A DNA stretch of 64,000 bases from NCBI GenBank assembly GCA_012934845.2, contig WNNJ02001660.1, positions 141,068 to 205,067 of the forward strand, read 5' to 3'. Positions 10,266 to 22,259 of this stretch are shown piece after piece. The position numbers and the translations under genes were made by a program. This stretch comes from Pomphorhynchus laevis. Lineage: Eukaryota; Acanthocephala; Palaeacanthocephala; Echinorhynchida; Pomphorhynchidae. The first letter of the stretch is position 1. The number at the start of each line of letters is the position of its first letter. Under the pieces are notes generated by a model. That model worked only from the letters and a program-made list of their open reading frames with translations. It was not told the origin of the DNA and did not search any database.

Positions 10266-11011
10266 GCTATTTGTTAGTTTGCTATCAGAGAATAAACATG
10301 CAAGGATGCATGTTGGAGCTTCAAAAGATTCAAAAAATGCACAAAAATTCCTGCAACAAAGAAGTTGGAACAGGCGAAATTAATGGTAAAACTTCGGCTT
10401 CCGCAGCAGACAAGGTCATAATATTTCTGTTTGTTCTCTGGGTGATGGGTACTCCCCTCAACCCCCAAACTAAATAATCTAGCGATTGTCACGCTGACTC
10501 AGCCATAGGCGAGAAACAACCTGTTGAGAATCTTTCTAAAAATTTGCTGCAAAATACGAAAATCGAATCATATTTCATTCAGTAAGATTTTTCGAATCAG
10601 AGATTAAGATCTCATTTGTATCACCAGATCTTCTTGATGAGTATGTTGCTTTCTTCTATGAAAATTTTAAAGACCACGGAACAATAAATGTTATACCTGT
10701 CATGGTATCTTTAAAAATTTCGAATTTACCAACCTACCTAGATGATGAAGTTGTCGCAGGCTTAAAGTCTAAATTCAAACTCTCTACTCCACGTCGACTC
10801 ACAGGGAAGAGTGGACATCCCTTACCGAAAGGTGTCGGCTCTGCTCCAATTGTTCATGCCGAAATTCTGGCTAAGTATAACCCAAACCCCTTTTTGGGGT
10901 TTAATCTAAAGTTCAAAGTTATATCAATGGATAATTTTACTTAACCACACTGCAACCAATGCCACGCTTGGGGGACTTGTCCTCTAGCTGCTCCTTACCC
11001 GAGAGCTGTGG
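10131..11011 (+). repeat. Left arm of an 880-bp inverted repeat
   Basis: This arm spans the 3' end of LINE A and the 5' end plus ORF1 of LINE B. It is matched in reverse complement, at roughly 99 % identity by eye, by 12,967-13,846. Divergence starts abruptly after GAGCTGTGG at the inner end and after TAAATGAAGTGA at the outer end. Because the arm crosses the A/B junction, the duplication happened after A and B were already adjacent. Confidence 0.93.
10702..10944 (+). CDS. LINE B ORF1 fragment (Gag-like RNA-binding protein)
   Basis: Eighty codons of the ORF1 nucleic-acid-binding protein are open, with the family signature SNLPTYLDDE and NPFLGFNLKFKV just before the zinc-knuckle region (CNQC and following), which lies past a stop. 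ORF1 proteins of Jockey/I-type LINEs coat element RNA and form the RNP. The same segment recurs inverted at 13,034-13,276 with a handful of amino-acid differences (EVVAGLKSK here, EDVAGLKFK there), showing mutation since the duplication. Confidence 0.7.
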   Translation: MVSLKISNLPTYLDDEVVAGLKSKFKLSTPRRLTGKSGHPLPKGVGSAPIVHAEILAKYNPNPFLGFNLKFKVISMDNFT

Positions 11012-12927
11012 TAAATGTGGCTTGGACCATAGTCTTGAGTCGGGGGGGGGGAAGATGCACCTCTCCCCTCTTGTGCTCTAATTGTGGGGATGTCCACCTG
11101 GCCTGATCACGCAAGTGTCCTGAATTTAAAGCTTACAAAAATTCTTTCTCATTTAACAATAGACAGATTTCCGCAAAAAAAGACAATTCTTTTTTCAATG
11201 TTACCGCGAGAATGTCTGATACAGAGCTTTTGAGAATCAATGATAGCAAGATTCACGCAGCTTTCAAACGTATGATGGACCTGTTCTCGGCCTTGGCTAC
11301 GGCATTTTACGCAACTCCTCAAATTACAAAGGAAGCAATTCCAGAATCCAAGAAAAGGGGGGCCTCGGCTCACGCCGTCCCCTCATAAAGATTGGAAAGC
11401 TTCTAAAGGAAAAAGGCCTCCATTGGAATTGAAGAAAATGCCTGTGGGAAAGTGCCCACACTAGATGGCGCTAGTGGTGGAGGGGGTATCCCTTCCACCT
11501 CTAGCTTCATTTAGGGTTGAGGCAATCCCACCCCGCTGACCTAACACAATGCAGAGTACTCGTGAGCCTTTTCAATGAATATTCTTCAGTGGAATTCGGG
11601 AAGAGCTTTTGCCCTTAGACTGCTATCTGGAAGAGATGCAGACGTTATAGTCCTTCAGGAGACGTGGTCTATTCGTCTCCCCCCAGGACATTACTCGATT
11701 CATCCCCAAGCACATTTGTTCCCACTATACACCGTACATAACCCCACCTCACTCCTCTTCATCTCAAGATCTTTTAACCCAAGTATGAATGCTCCTTAAG
11801 ATAGTCCCTTCTACTAAACTATTCTTGTCCATCCCTATCTTGTTTAGTAGTTTTACTCTGTAAAAACAGTAAACGCCTCAGTCTAGCCAATGTCTACATC
11901 CATCCAGAGAAGATTCACAAGAACGTGACCTTCTGGGTCGTATATTAGGTAGCGGAAACGACATGTTATTTGGTGACTTCAACGGCAGGACTGGTTGTTG
12001 GATCAATGCAGCACTTCGCAGAGCCAGGAAAGGTTATCCTATTCACAAACCACCGCCCCTACCTTTCATTGTTCATCAATAAATTCACTCCTCGACTTAT
12101 TACTGCTCCATGAGAAGTGGTTGTTAAAACCCTACTGGACGGTGCAGTCGCGACAACTTCTGTCCACCTCTCATGACTTGATTCGTTGGTAGATAGAAGA
12201 GGATACGCTGCTTCGAAGGAGATTACAGTTTGATCCGATTAGAGTGGCTTTCTTTCAGGCAGCTATCCAACGCTTCACCCGATGGTAATGAGAGTCTAAC
12301 CAAATTTAATTCCTACCTCTCTTCGCAAGCTACCGCGTTGCTCTTGACTACCTATAAAGGTCGTATTTACAGTCCCAATCCAACAAAACGCAATACCTTA
12401 GTGTATATGCTCCGTCTTCCCAATCTCTCTGCTTCTGACAGACTAGTTCTCTTAAAAGTATATTGTAGCACTAGATATAGGTTCCAACTGGGTAAGGATA
12501 GAGCAAGCATTGCTTCCCTTAATCCAGCCCAGTCTTCTTTTTGGAAGATATTCAATTAGGAGAAGTTTGTCTGTTGGAGGGATAGAGCATTTGGTTGGAT
12601 TGGAAAAATAGGTCTTGATTAAGTTTTGGAGGAGTCACTTTCCCTACATAATTATGGAGTCACTCAATCACCTCAACCAATCCCGCCTTGGGGAGACCTT
12701 AGGAGTAGAGATCTACCTGTCACAGATATTCTTAATTCATGGGACTTCTTCCGGGCACCTCCAAATCCGTCGCTCCACTCTCTTCTCGTGTCTGTCAGCT
12801 TTTGACAGCCGATCAAAGAAGAAAAGTGGCCGTAACAATGCTATTAGGTGCCACATCTGATGTGGCCGGCATCAACATTAGTAGACGTATATTTCTAACA
12901 AAGAAAAATCCGGTCTCTCGTCCTAAA

Positions 12928-12959
12928 TCATCAACTTGAGCATCAGCTCAAGTTGATGA
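12928..12959. repeat. Perfect hairpin at the inner junction of the inverted insert
   Basis: Fourteen-bp arms (TCATCAACTTGAGC and its complement) flank a 4-nt loop, exactly where LINE B RT sequence stops and the inverted copy begins. This is a footprint of a snap-back or template-switch event. Confidence 0.9.
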
Positions 12960-12966
12960 GCATAAC

Positions 12967-13846
12967 CCACAGCTCTCGGGTAAGGAGCAGCTAGAAGACA
13001 AGTCCCCCAAGCGTGGCATTGGTTGCAGTGTGGTTAAGTAAAATTATCCATTGATATAACTTTGAACTTTAGATTAAACCCCAAAAAGGGGTTTGGGTTA
13101 TACTTAGCCAGAATTTCGGCATGAACAATTGGAGCAGAGCCGACACCTTTCGGTAAGGGATGTTTACTCTTCCCTGTGAGTCGACGTAGAGTAGAGAGTT
13201 TGAATTTAAACTTTAAGCCTGCGACATCTTCATCATCTAGGTAGGTTGGTAAATTCGAAATTTTTAAAGATACCATGACAGGTATAACATTTATTGTTCC
13301 GTGGTCTTTAAAATTTTCATAGAAGAAAGCAACATACTCATCAAGAAGATCTGGTGATACAAATGAGATCTTAATCTCTGATTCGAAAAATCTTACTGAA
13401 TGAAATATGATTCGATTTTCGTATTTTGCAGCAAATTTTTAGAAAGATTCTCAACAGGTTGTTTCTCGCCTATGGCTGAGTCAGCGTGACAATCGCTAGA
13501 TTATTTAGTTTGGGGGTTGAGGGGAGTACCCATCACCCAGAGAACAAACAGAAATATTATGACCTTGTCTGCTGCGGAAGCCGAAGTTTTACCATTAATT
13601 TCGCCTGTTCCAACTTCTTTGTTGCAGGAATTTTTGTGCATTTTTTGAATCTTTTGAAGCTCCAACATGCATCCTTGCATGTTTATTCTCTGATAGCAAA
13701 CTAACAAATAGCTATTTCAATTTAATAATAAAGAATTTCTTAAATACACTAAAAAGAGAAAACAAAAAACAGTTACAAATGGTCAGATAAGAGGCAACCA
13801 ACAAATAATCTTCGGTCTTAAGTAAATCATCAAATCACTTTATTTA
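12967..13846 (-). repeat. Right arm of the 880-bp inverted repeat
   Basis: Reverse complement of 10,131-11,011. It includes the ORF1 segment on the minus strand (13,034-13,276) and the 3' tail of LINE A. It sits inside the RT region of LINE B and replaces about 190 bp of it. Confidence 0.93.
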
Positions 13847-13866
13847 CGAGTCGAGTAAAATACCTT

Positions 13867-13894
13867 CAGCCAGAGCATCAACTTGCTCTGGCTG
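13867..13894. repeat. Perfect hairpin at the outer junction of the inverted insert
   Basis: Eleven-bp arms (CAGCCAGAGCA / TGCTCTGGCTG) flank a 6-nt loop where the LINE B RT resumes. The CTCTGGCTG arm is native LINE sequence; the other arm is a local inverted copy of it. Confidence 0.85.
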
Positions 13895-13972
13895 TTTTCC
13901 ATGATTTTTCTGCTGCATTTGACCGCATCTCCATTCCCTTTGATATCTATTCTCTCATGTCCCTTGGGTTGC

Positions 13973-14366
13973 CTGCGAGAATTGTTAACAGGGTGGAGAT
14001 ACAGCTGTACACCAAGCGATTCTATTATGAAGACGACCATGATGCGCGTCAGTTCTACCCTATCACGGGTGTGCCTCAAGGATCCCCTTTTTCTTGTATC
14101 TTGTTTCATGATGCCTCCATTGAACTCTTCACAATATTTAAACGTGAACAACGTACAGTGGTATAGGCTCTGCGAGAATTGTTAACAGGGTGGAGATACA
14201 GCTGTACACCAAGCGATTCTATTATGAAGACGACCATGATGCGCGTCAGTTTTACCCTATCACGGGTGTGCCCCAAGGATCCCCTTTTTCTTGTATCTTG
14301 TTTCATGCTGCCTCCATTGAACTCTTCACAATATTTAAACGTGAACAACGTATAGTGGTATAGGCT
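13973..14366 (+). repeat. 197-bp tandem duplication within LINE B RT
   Basis: 13,973-14,169 is repeated at 14,170-14,366, covering the RT segment from LPARIVNRVE to the motif C region. Both units carry TAG in the motif C position, so the stop predates the duplication. Confidence 0.93.
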
Positions 14367-16326
14367 GATGATACTACAGCCCTGTTCTCTGGACGTAGGT
14401 GCAAAGACGTAGTCTCGGACATCAGCCGTTTCTTTTTAAGATTAAAAGACAAACTACCACAGTCCAATCTTATTTTAAAATCCGCGGAATTGCAGGTGGT
14501 TTTCTTTCATGGCAACCTGCAACAAAGCATAAACTTAAGAGATTAGCACTCTCTGCACCCTCCTCTATTTTGACTAATCAACCCCTTCCTTTCTTCACGA
14601 GTTGAGTAAAATACCTTGGGTTCACCGTTAATGAGAACTGATCGGCGAAAGCCTACCTGAATAGACTCAAACGTGTCCTGAAGAGAGCTAGGTGGGCCCT
14701 GAAAACGGTCCAGAATCAGTCATTGAAAGGGAAAACTCAGGTGCGCCTATGGGGCACTTGGGCCATCTCGGGATTAGTCTTTTTATCTATATGACGTCCC
14801 CCAGAACAAAGGCTAAGGTTTCTTAAGCTGCTCATATCTCGTTTACCCAGCACAGTCCGCCTCGATTGGACTCTTTGGGGAAGGTTGACAGACCTCGGGT
14901 GGTTTGGTCGAAATGCGGCGTGTTGGATTGGCTGTAGGTCTCAGATCCCACCGGACCTGAGGGCATAATGAGGAGAAAGAGAACAGAGAATGGGAATGAA
15001 GTTTTTCGGACATTTATTGTTTTTCTTTTTTCTTCTTTTTTGTAGTTAACTTAATCATGTATTATTTATTTATTTTTAAGAAAATCCTTATCTTATCTTA
15101 TCTTAAATTAAAATAAACATTATAATCCGTTCCATTTGGACAATTTTATGTCATCTTTTCTGGAGAAGCCAAAAAGTAACATAGGTGCTTCAAAGGTAAA
15201 CTCGATAATGCAAATTTCAGCTAAAACAACTGTAATTAACGAGGAAAGTGAAGTTTTTATTCGAATTTGGTCTCAAGCATAGAGGGGGAACTCTCCCTAT
15301 GCTAAAATCGATTAATTTAGTCTACATAAAACTGCTCGAACCATTTGAAAAGCAGAACATATTCAATAAGTTCTTGAGGGGATTCTCAGAACTTTACAAG
15401 GAAAGTATTATTTAACTCAATTTAATATTTCGAGGCAGAGGTGCGTATATCTTTCTGCACTTCTGACCTTGCTGTTGCGTATATGGATTACCAATATTCT
15501 ATCTTTTCTGTTTAATGACGATGTACAAGCCTAGAAAGGGAATACCGCGTGACTAACCTTCGAATTATCACAGGAAGAAATGGCCTTCCTATCCCGGTAA
15601 CCCTTTGTTCCACGTAAGTGAACGAGTCTGAATGTCTTGCTAATTCCTCCTGTAACCCTTTCCTGGGACATAACTTATCATTCACATTATTAGATACTAA
15701 TTCACTGACGTACTCCATTACAATAACTACCATCAATGGGAGCATTGAGTATCAGGACGCTATCTCCCCCGTACATGTGGGGCATGTGAAACTCCCGAAG
15801 ACCATTTTGGGAGGTTCGATACGCCTCTGCAATGTTCGAATTGCGGAAGAAAGCACCCCTTATGATCGCGGAAATGTAGCGTCCTGAAAAGTTATAAAAA
15901 GCGCCATTGTGGGGCTTCCTCTAAACCCGCCAACTTTGCTGATGCTTGTTCTTCCCATAATATAATTACTAGCAATAGAATGACGAACTAAGGCATTTTA
16001 AAGCTTATTGATGCCAGGCAGCAGGCATCTATGGAAAAAATGCAAGCATAAATTCAAGACTTACTGTCCAAGTTTAAAGAGTTACGAAATCCACCTGCAA
16101 CAATTGCTAAGACTACAACTAAAAAGCCCTCAATTCTAAGAAGCGCGATGCCTCGATGCAAAGCGTATCCTTTCTCAAATTGGCAAGGAATTATAAAGTT
16201 TGGGAAGTAACTGTCACCTCAACGGGAAATGAAGAAAATGCGTGTGGGCAAAGTGACTCTCTTTATTGTGAGCGGTTGTGGGAAGGGCAACTTTCTCGCA
16301 TCTGGTTCCAACTAGGGGGAGGGCGT

Positions 16327-16352
16327 CCCTAGTTGGAACGTTCCAACTAGGG
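16327..16352. repeat. 26-bp perfect palindrome in LINE C
   Basis: CCCTAGTTGGAAC is followed directly by its reverse complement (13-bp arms, no loop) in the ORF1-endonuclease linker. Confidence 0.95.
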
Positions 16353-16559
16353 CGTTCCAACATAGGGGAGGGTATCACTAACGCAAAAGGAAGTAATCGA
16401 GATCCCTTTTCACTGAATATTCTACAGTGAAATTCAGGAGGTGCTTCCATCCTATGGCTTCTATTTGGTAGAGATGCATATGTTACAGTCCTTCAGGAAA
16501 CGCGGTTTATCCGTCTCCAACAGGGCATTCCTCAATTTATCCCAAAGCATATAATCACC

Positions 16560-16825
16560 CACTATACTCCTTACACAACCCCATTACACTCCTATTCTTC
16601 CCAAGGTCTTCTAACCTTAGTTAATTGCTCCTTAAGGTTCTCGCTCTTACTTAACTATTATTGTCCAGCCCTTTCGTGTTTAGCATATGGTAACCAACTT
16701 TACTTCTTACATAACCCCTTTACACTCCTATTCTGCCCAAGGTATTCTAACCTTAGTTAATTGCTCCTTAAGGTTCTCCCTCTTACTTAATTATTCTTGT
16801 CCAGCCCTTTCTTGTTTAGTAGTAT
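16560..16825 (+). repeat. Direct duplication of about 130 bp in the LINE C endonuclease region
   Basis: The block with TTACACTCCTATTCT, CTAACCTTAGTTAATTGCTC and GTCCAGCCCTTTC appears twice in a row with several differences, so the duplication is not recent. Confidence 0.85.
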
Positions 16826-17306
16826 CACTCTGTAAGAACGGTAAACGCCTCAGTCTAGCCAATGTCTACATTCGTCCAGGGGAGATTCACAAGAACGTGA
16901 CATTCTGGATCGTATATTAGGTAGCGGCTACGACATGTTACTTTGTGATTTCAACGACAGAACTGGTCGTTGGATTAATGCACCTCTCCGCAAAGCTAGA
17001 CTATGTTATCTGTTATCTGTTTATCTTTTATCTTTTACCTAAACCACTATCTCCCACCTTTCATTGCTCTACGACAAATCGTAGGTGGTAGTCTTTCATG
17101 GCGCCCCTGCAAAAAAATAAACTTAAAGTACTCTCCTCCATTTTGCAACCTCAACCACTCCCAATTTTCACGGGTAAAATATCTGGGGTTCACCGTTACG
17201 GTGAATTGGTCAACGAATGCTGACAAAATAGACTTAAACATATTCTGAAGAGAGCTAGGTGAGCTCCTAAACGGTCCCAGCATATGTCATTGAAAGGGAA
17301 TGCCCA

Positions 17307-17465
17307 AGTACGCCTGGGCAATCTCGGGATTAGTCTTTGTTTATATAGTACGCCTGGGCAATCTCGGGATTAGTCTTCGTTTATATAGTACGCCTGGGCA
17401 ATCTCGGGATTAGTCTTCCTTTATAAGCATGCCTGGGCGATCTCGGGATTAGTCTTCGTTTATAT
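17307..17465 (+). repeat. Four 40-bp tandem units in LINE C
   Basis: The unit AGTACGCCTGGGCAATCTCG plus GGATTAGTCTTCGTTTATAT repeats at 17,307, 17,347, 17,387 and about 17,426, with small changes in the fourth unit. The unit is the LINE segment coding WAISGLVF, amplified locally like a minisatellite. Confidence 0.95.
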
Positions 17466-18116
17466 AGTACGCCTCCCAGAGCAAATACTAAGGTTTCTCA
17501 AGCTCCTCATCTCGAGATTACTGACCATAGTCCGCCTCGACTGAACTCGTAGGGGGTAAGAGACCCTGAATAATTCAGTTGGTGGGCGGCGCGCTGGTGC
17601 ATCCGTGGGCTCAAATCCCACTGGACCTGAGGCCGTGAATTGGAATGGGGGTTGGTAGCTGATCTTGGATGAAGTTAAAGATTAATTGATTTTTTTGCAT
17701 TGTTTAGTTTTTAGTTTGCTTCTCTGTTATGTTTATTGAGAAAATCGTTATTATAAAATTAAATCTTAAGCTCCTCGTCTCGAGATTACCCACCATAGTA
17801 CGCCTCGACGGGACCCTCATGTGTAAGAGAGACTCTGAATGGTTCAGACGGAAAACTACGCACTGGTGTGGCCTTAGTGATCTGATCCTTCTCGCTTGTC
17901 ATGATAAGAACCTAACATCTAAACGAGATTATTGACATTTTATAGCATTTTGTCCATCTTCACCATATGTTATTCCCATATTTACGCATGGAGTTTTTGT
18001 ATTTAATAAAATCCTGCATTTAAATTTAAAAAGATTTAAAAATTTAAAAAGGAAAAATAAATAATAGTTAATTTGGAAATATAAGAAAATAAAAGCGATT
18101 CTCAAAAGCAGTCAAT

Positions 18117-18647
18117 TCAGTGGTGGTACAATTCAAATAAGCCTTCGTTTAAGACAACCATGTCTAATAGTCTTTGCATTACTTGATTAATTTCCTTCGC
18201 ATTTCTACTTGAAATAATGGTACTACTTAGGGATGTACAAAACATCAAATTATTTGTAAAGAAATTATCATTATGACCGCTTTCAACACTGCTAGGCAGT
18301 GATTCAAATCCACTCTCGTCACTATAGTCATCATTGCTACTAACACAACCGACTTTAAAATGTCTTTTTCTTCCTCCTCCTTTATCAACCTGAATCCAAT
18401 CATCCGAGTCACTTGACAATTCAGTTTCTGACTGACTTTCAAATGACGTTTCATGTTCTGGTATTGCTGTACTGAAATCTGAGTTGCTGAATTGGCGATA
18501 ATACTGTAGATGTTTAGTGTTCACATCAAATGCTGGGTTTTTAATCTTTTGATTCTTTACCGATTCCTTCTTGCTTGTGCCTTGAGAATTCTTTCCACAA
18601 AGATAACTTTCTAAAAAGTTGTAATTTTTATAAAGAGCCTCCCACAG
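18117..18647 (-). CDS. Acidic C-terminal exon of an unidentified host gene
   Basis: On the minus strand a frame of about 175 codons is open from 18,647 and ends in a stop at 18,117. It begins LWEALYKNYNFLESYLCGKN, passes a Lys-rich segment and then an acidic Ser/Asp region (SETELSSDSDDWIQVDKGG, then a basic GRKRHFK patch that could be a nuclear signal, then SSNDDYSDESGFESL). It ends with a less charged helical tail (AKEINQVMQRLLDMVVLNEG). Composition is protein-like and clearly unlike the surrounding 70+ % AT desert. No ATG is needed if it is a 3' exon, but no strong acceptor is seen. Family not recognised; the LWEALY-NY start may be a conserved short domain. Confidence 0.5.
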   Translation of the reverse strand: MWEALYKNYNFLESYLCGKNSQGTSKKESVKNQKIKNPAFDVNTKHLQYYRQFSNSDFSTAIPEHETSFESQSETELSSDSDDWIQVDKGGGRKRHFKVGCVSSNDDYSDESGFESLPSSVESGHNDNFFTNNLMFCTSLSSTIISSRNAKEINQVMQRLLDMVVLNEGLFELYHH

Positions 18648-21600
18648 TTATTTAATTTGAAAATATAATAAAAACAATAACAGAATATTATAAAAGGCAT
18701 GAATGTAAAGTTTTTAAAATTAAAGACGTCTAATAAAATATAACAACATTTTAAAATTAAAATTAATTATAATTTAAAATAATAAAAATAAATTTAAAAT
18801 ATTAACTTCGAATTCCTTTAAAATAATTTAAATTTTTGAAATGATGCAAAACTAGAAACATATCGGAAATCACCATATCTAATATTTTACTAAATAGTGT
18901 TCATCTATTTTTTATTGTAAACTTACTTCAAAACACTAAGTAAAAAATGATTAAAACAGATTAAACCTAAAATTATAATAATTATTTAATAAATTTTAAT
19001 TTTGATATTAAAAATTAAAATTTAGATCTCTGTGAGATTTCCCTTAAATTAATTAAAATAATAAAAAAATTAAAGAATTTTTTTTAAATAATTTAAAATA
19101 CAAATTTAATAATATAAATAATATTAAATAAATTTAAAATTAATTTTATTTAATTTTATAATGATTCAAATTTTATTAAATTGATTTTTTATTCGATCGA
19201 ATTTTTAGGGTTTTATAATTGTATTTATGCATAAACTTTTATGTATTTCTTATATTATATAATTTATATAAAAGCATAGCAATATATTATATAATGTTAT
19301 CGCTAAATGTATAACTATGTATAACTGTATTGTTAATACCTCATAAAATCTGTCAGCTATTAAATTAAAGATTTGATGTAGATTTACTTTTTAAGTTTAC
19401 CGTATATCGACTTATTATATAATATATGACATTTTTCAGCTTTAATATGATATATAGTCAATATTGTATTGTAACACAGTATTCATAAATTGTATAAATA
19501 TTATTTAATATTAATTAATAATTTAATATTATATTATTAATCAATATTTTTTGATTAAAATAATTATATTAATCAAATAAATATATATTATTAATTAATA
19601 TAATTATCACACAATATTATTAATTAATATAATTATAATATAATTCTTGATATTGTAAAACATCAATCGCTATTTTTATAATAATCACAAAACATCAGTT
19701 ATTTTGCTAGCTTCATATGCCGAAACGCATCGCGAGTACGGATCTCAATGCGTTATGATAAACTTTCTAACTATTTTATCGGAATATATTGCCATTTGTG
19801 AATAAATATATATTGTAATTCTAGATATGGTATCTTTACGGTATCTTAATTACTGTCGTTCTTCTAGGTGTAACTTGAATATACATACCCATACGAATTT
19901 CGTCTTTATTTCTATTTTAATTTTGTAGTAAATAAGTAAATGAATTTAATTAAAGTAGGAATTACTTTTATAAAATAAATGCATGCTCTTAATATATTTA
20001 AATTATATCTATAGAATATAAATACTGTGCACATATGCATAAATATATTTTGTCTATGCATTTATTTAATATATTTACAAAATAAGAAATTAATGATATG
20101 GAATTAATTATAATTAATTCATTGTTTTGAAGTAATAAATTAATAAGTTAATAAATTCATCATAATTTTATAAAAATTCATGTTTTATTTAAAAACTATT
20201 AAATATTATCTTATAATATTATATATTATATTACTACTAAATATTAAACTATTTAGCTAGAGTATAAGGCTATTATCACAATTGATAAGGATGTATCACC
20301 ATTCATAAGGATATATCTAGTATAATATTACATTTAATATTAATATTAATATTACATTTTTTATTAATATTAATATTACATTTTAATATTAGAAAATTAA
20401 GTAATATTTATTAGATTATTCAATATGTGATGTATTCATAATCATTTCAAAGGTTTATAAGGTTTTGATGAGATTTAACCTAGACGGAAAACAAATTTTA
20501 CAATAAATTATATTTTTAATCATATTAGTTATCACTATACAATTTTTAAATGCTCAAAGTCCGCTTAACAAAAGCAAACGAAAACGAGATTAATATAAGC
20601 TTTTAAACAAAATCAACAATCGAATTTTAACTTGATAATTCGATTTAACGGATGAATATATTTACATTGAACAGTTGTATATAAAATAAATAATTTTAAA
20701 TAATAAATAATGTCAAAGCGCATAATATTAAAGATTAGTAGCTTACTAAAGATGAATAAATAATTAATTATGAATATAATAATTTTGTCTAACTCAATTA
20801 AATATTTGAATAGTTTCCGCAACCATTTAGAATACAAAATACCTACCGTTCAATCTTTGTTCTTGATTTTTCATATCTGTTGATAATATCTTTTCATCAC
20901 ACACAGAATAAAAATTAACTAATTTTAAAGAGAAAAATATGAAGAAATACGTCAAGAAGAGGTATATCGATTGTATTTTTATCCTATATAATAAATTATT
21001 TAATTACTAATTTAGGATGTAGCTTCATCCATCATCAGAAAATTTCATATTACAATGAAAATATATTAAGAGTGTAACATTTTATGGTGGTGAATAAAGC
21101 TGCATTTGAAATTATTAATTAAAAATCAGTTTTTATTGATAATAAATTGAAATCCTATCTCATTTTTTAATCTAAGAAGTCGTCAACTTCATATTATAGT
21201 GAAATACTCTCAGCATTGCAAAATATCAATGAAATTAAAATAAAACTCCAAATAATGAAATAAATATAATCGTCAAAGCCTAAAAAATGAAAATAATCGA
21301 AGACAGAATAACAATAGAAACACGAAATAATTTGAGAATTTGAACACGAAAAAATTTGCGCCTGAAAGGAAATTAAACATTAAAGAACTTTAACACTAAA
21401 TTAAATTGAATTGAAAAATAGTTATATTTGAAAATGTAGATAAAATGATTAAAATAAGTAGTTTTAATCAAACTTGTTTTTATTTGTATAAATGCTTTTC
21501 TTTGTTAATAAATAAGTTTCTCTTGATAAACGTAATAGCAGTCTTTATTGTTGTAGGCATCTTAAAATTAATAGCGAGTATTTTGAACATAATGCTTTGA

Positions 21601-22250
21601 TTGTTGTTCAGTTTACATTACATAATATATGAAAACATCTTGATAATTGATAAAAAATGGATTTATTGATTTTAATATTTCGATCAAGTGGTCATGTCTT
21701 AATTTATTCCTTGTCTAAATTTTATTTTCCAATTGTTGACGATGAGAAAATGTAGACATGCAAACAATGTATACATGAAAATGTAGACGGCACCGAATGT
21801 GAAGAAAACACCGTTTACTCTATGTTATGATTCGCCGACGAATTTCAGCGACGATAATTGAACGCTGCAGATAATAATTAAAAGTATGTGACGTGTGTAA
21901 ATCCTGAAAAGACATTCTCTTATAAAAGATTTTTCGAGAATGCACGATACGATCAATCTTTCTCTAAAGAATATAAGGGAGCCCGATTTAGACATCATTA
22001 AAATGGCATTTCTTACAACAGCTGTGAAGTTTATTACATCGGGTATAGTTATAGGTTGAGCGATCACATAAGACAACATAGGTAAAAAACGGCGCGATAT
22101 ACAAACCTAATTTCATAGCATAAAAACGAATAAAACACTTCTGATCCGAGCTACTTCAAAATAAATTTTAAATACGACAGTTCTAATATCCTGTGCATGA
22201 CTGAAGCACTACTAATATATATAAGAATTTTTTAAAACATAATAATACAT
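18648..22250. other. AT desert
   Basis: Very A+T-rich, with runs of TAATAT/ATTAAT and a small tandem of TTAATATTAATATTACATT at about 20,335-20,390. No coding region can be supported. A patch of normal composition at about 21,780-22,090 is open in part on both strands, without clear exon borders. Confidence 0.6.
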
Positions 22251-22259
22251 GGTTATACG

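Larger units (their letters stand above)
10266..15115 (+). mobile_element. LINE copy B, near full length, with an inverted insert
   Basis: ORF1 is recognisable from about 10,560 (KISFVSPDLLDEYVAFFYEN) through 10,702-10,944 (VSLKISNLPTYLDD, NPFLGFNLKFKVIS) to Cys/His knuckles ending CSNCGDVHLA and CPEF near 11,130. The AP endonuclease starts at 11,575 (MNILQWNSG, then ADVIVLQETW). The linker and N-terminal RT run to about 12,925 (SRRIFLTKKNPVSRPK). About 190 bp of RT is missing and replaced by the inverted copy of 10,131-11,011. The RT resumes near 13,880 (FSAAFDRISIPF, YPITGVPQGSP). The motif C tyrosine codon is TAG in the GTATAGGCTGATGAT context. The 3' end is A/T-rich with TCTTATCTTATCTTA near 15,095. 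The copy is dead. Confidence 0.85.
15116..17880 (+). mobile_element. LINE copy C, heavily rearranged
   Basis: The ORF1 N-terminal region is visible at about 15,290-15,410 (KQNIFNKFLRGFSELYKESI) and the core at about 15,650 (CNPFLGHNLSFTLL). The endonuclease starts near 16,420 and runs to about 17,000. The sequence then jumps, with most of the RT deleted, to the RT thumb at about 17,080 (VKYLGFTVTVNWSTNAD). A 3' end lies at about 17,755, followed by a second partial copy of the C-terminus (17,757-17,880). Internal oddities: a duplication of about 130 bp (16,560-16,825), a 26-bp palindrome (16,327-16,352) and four 40-bp tandem units (17,307-17,465). Confidence 0.8.

Noticed and set aside
19500-20400. 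AT-rich TTAATATTAAT runs as a satellite or replication origin
   Set aside because: Only a few imperfect short units; nothing distinguishes them from general AT-rich drift.
21825-22079. Host gene in the normal-composition patch near 22 kb (minus-strand frame, or a plus-strand MAFLTTAVKFITSGIVIG start resembling a small mitochondrial membrane protein)
   Set aside because: Both strands are partly open, no pair of splice sites is convincing, and the resemblance is too short to name a family.
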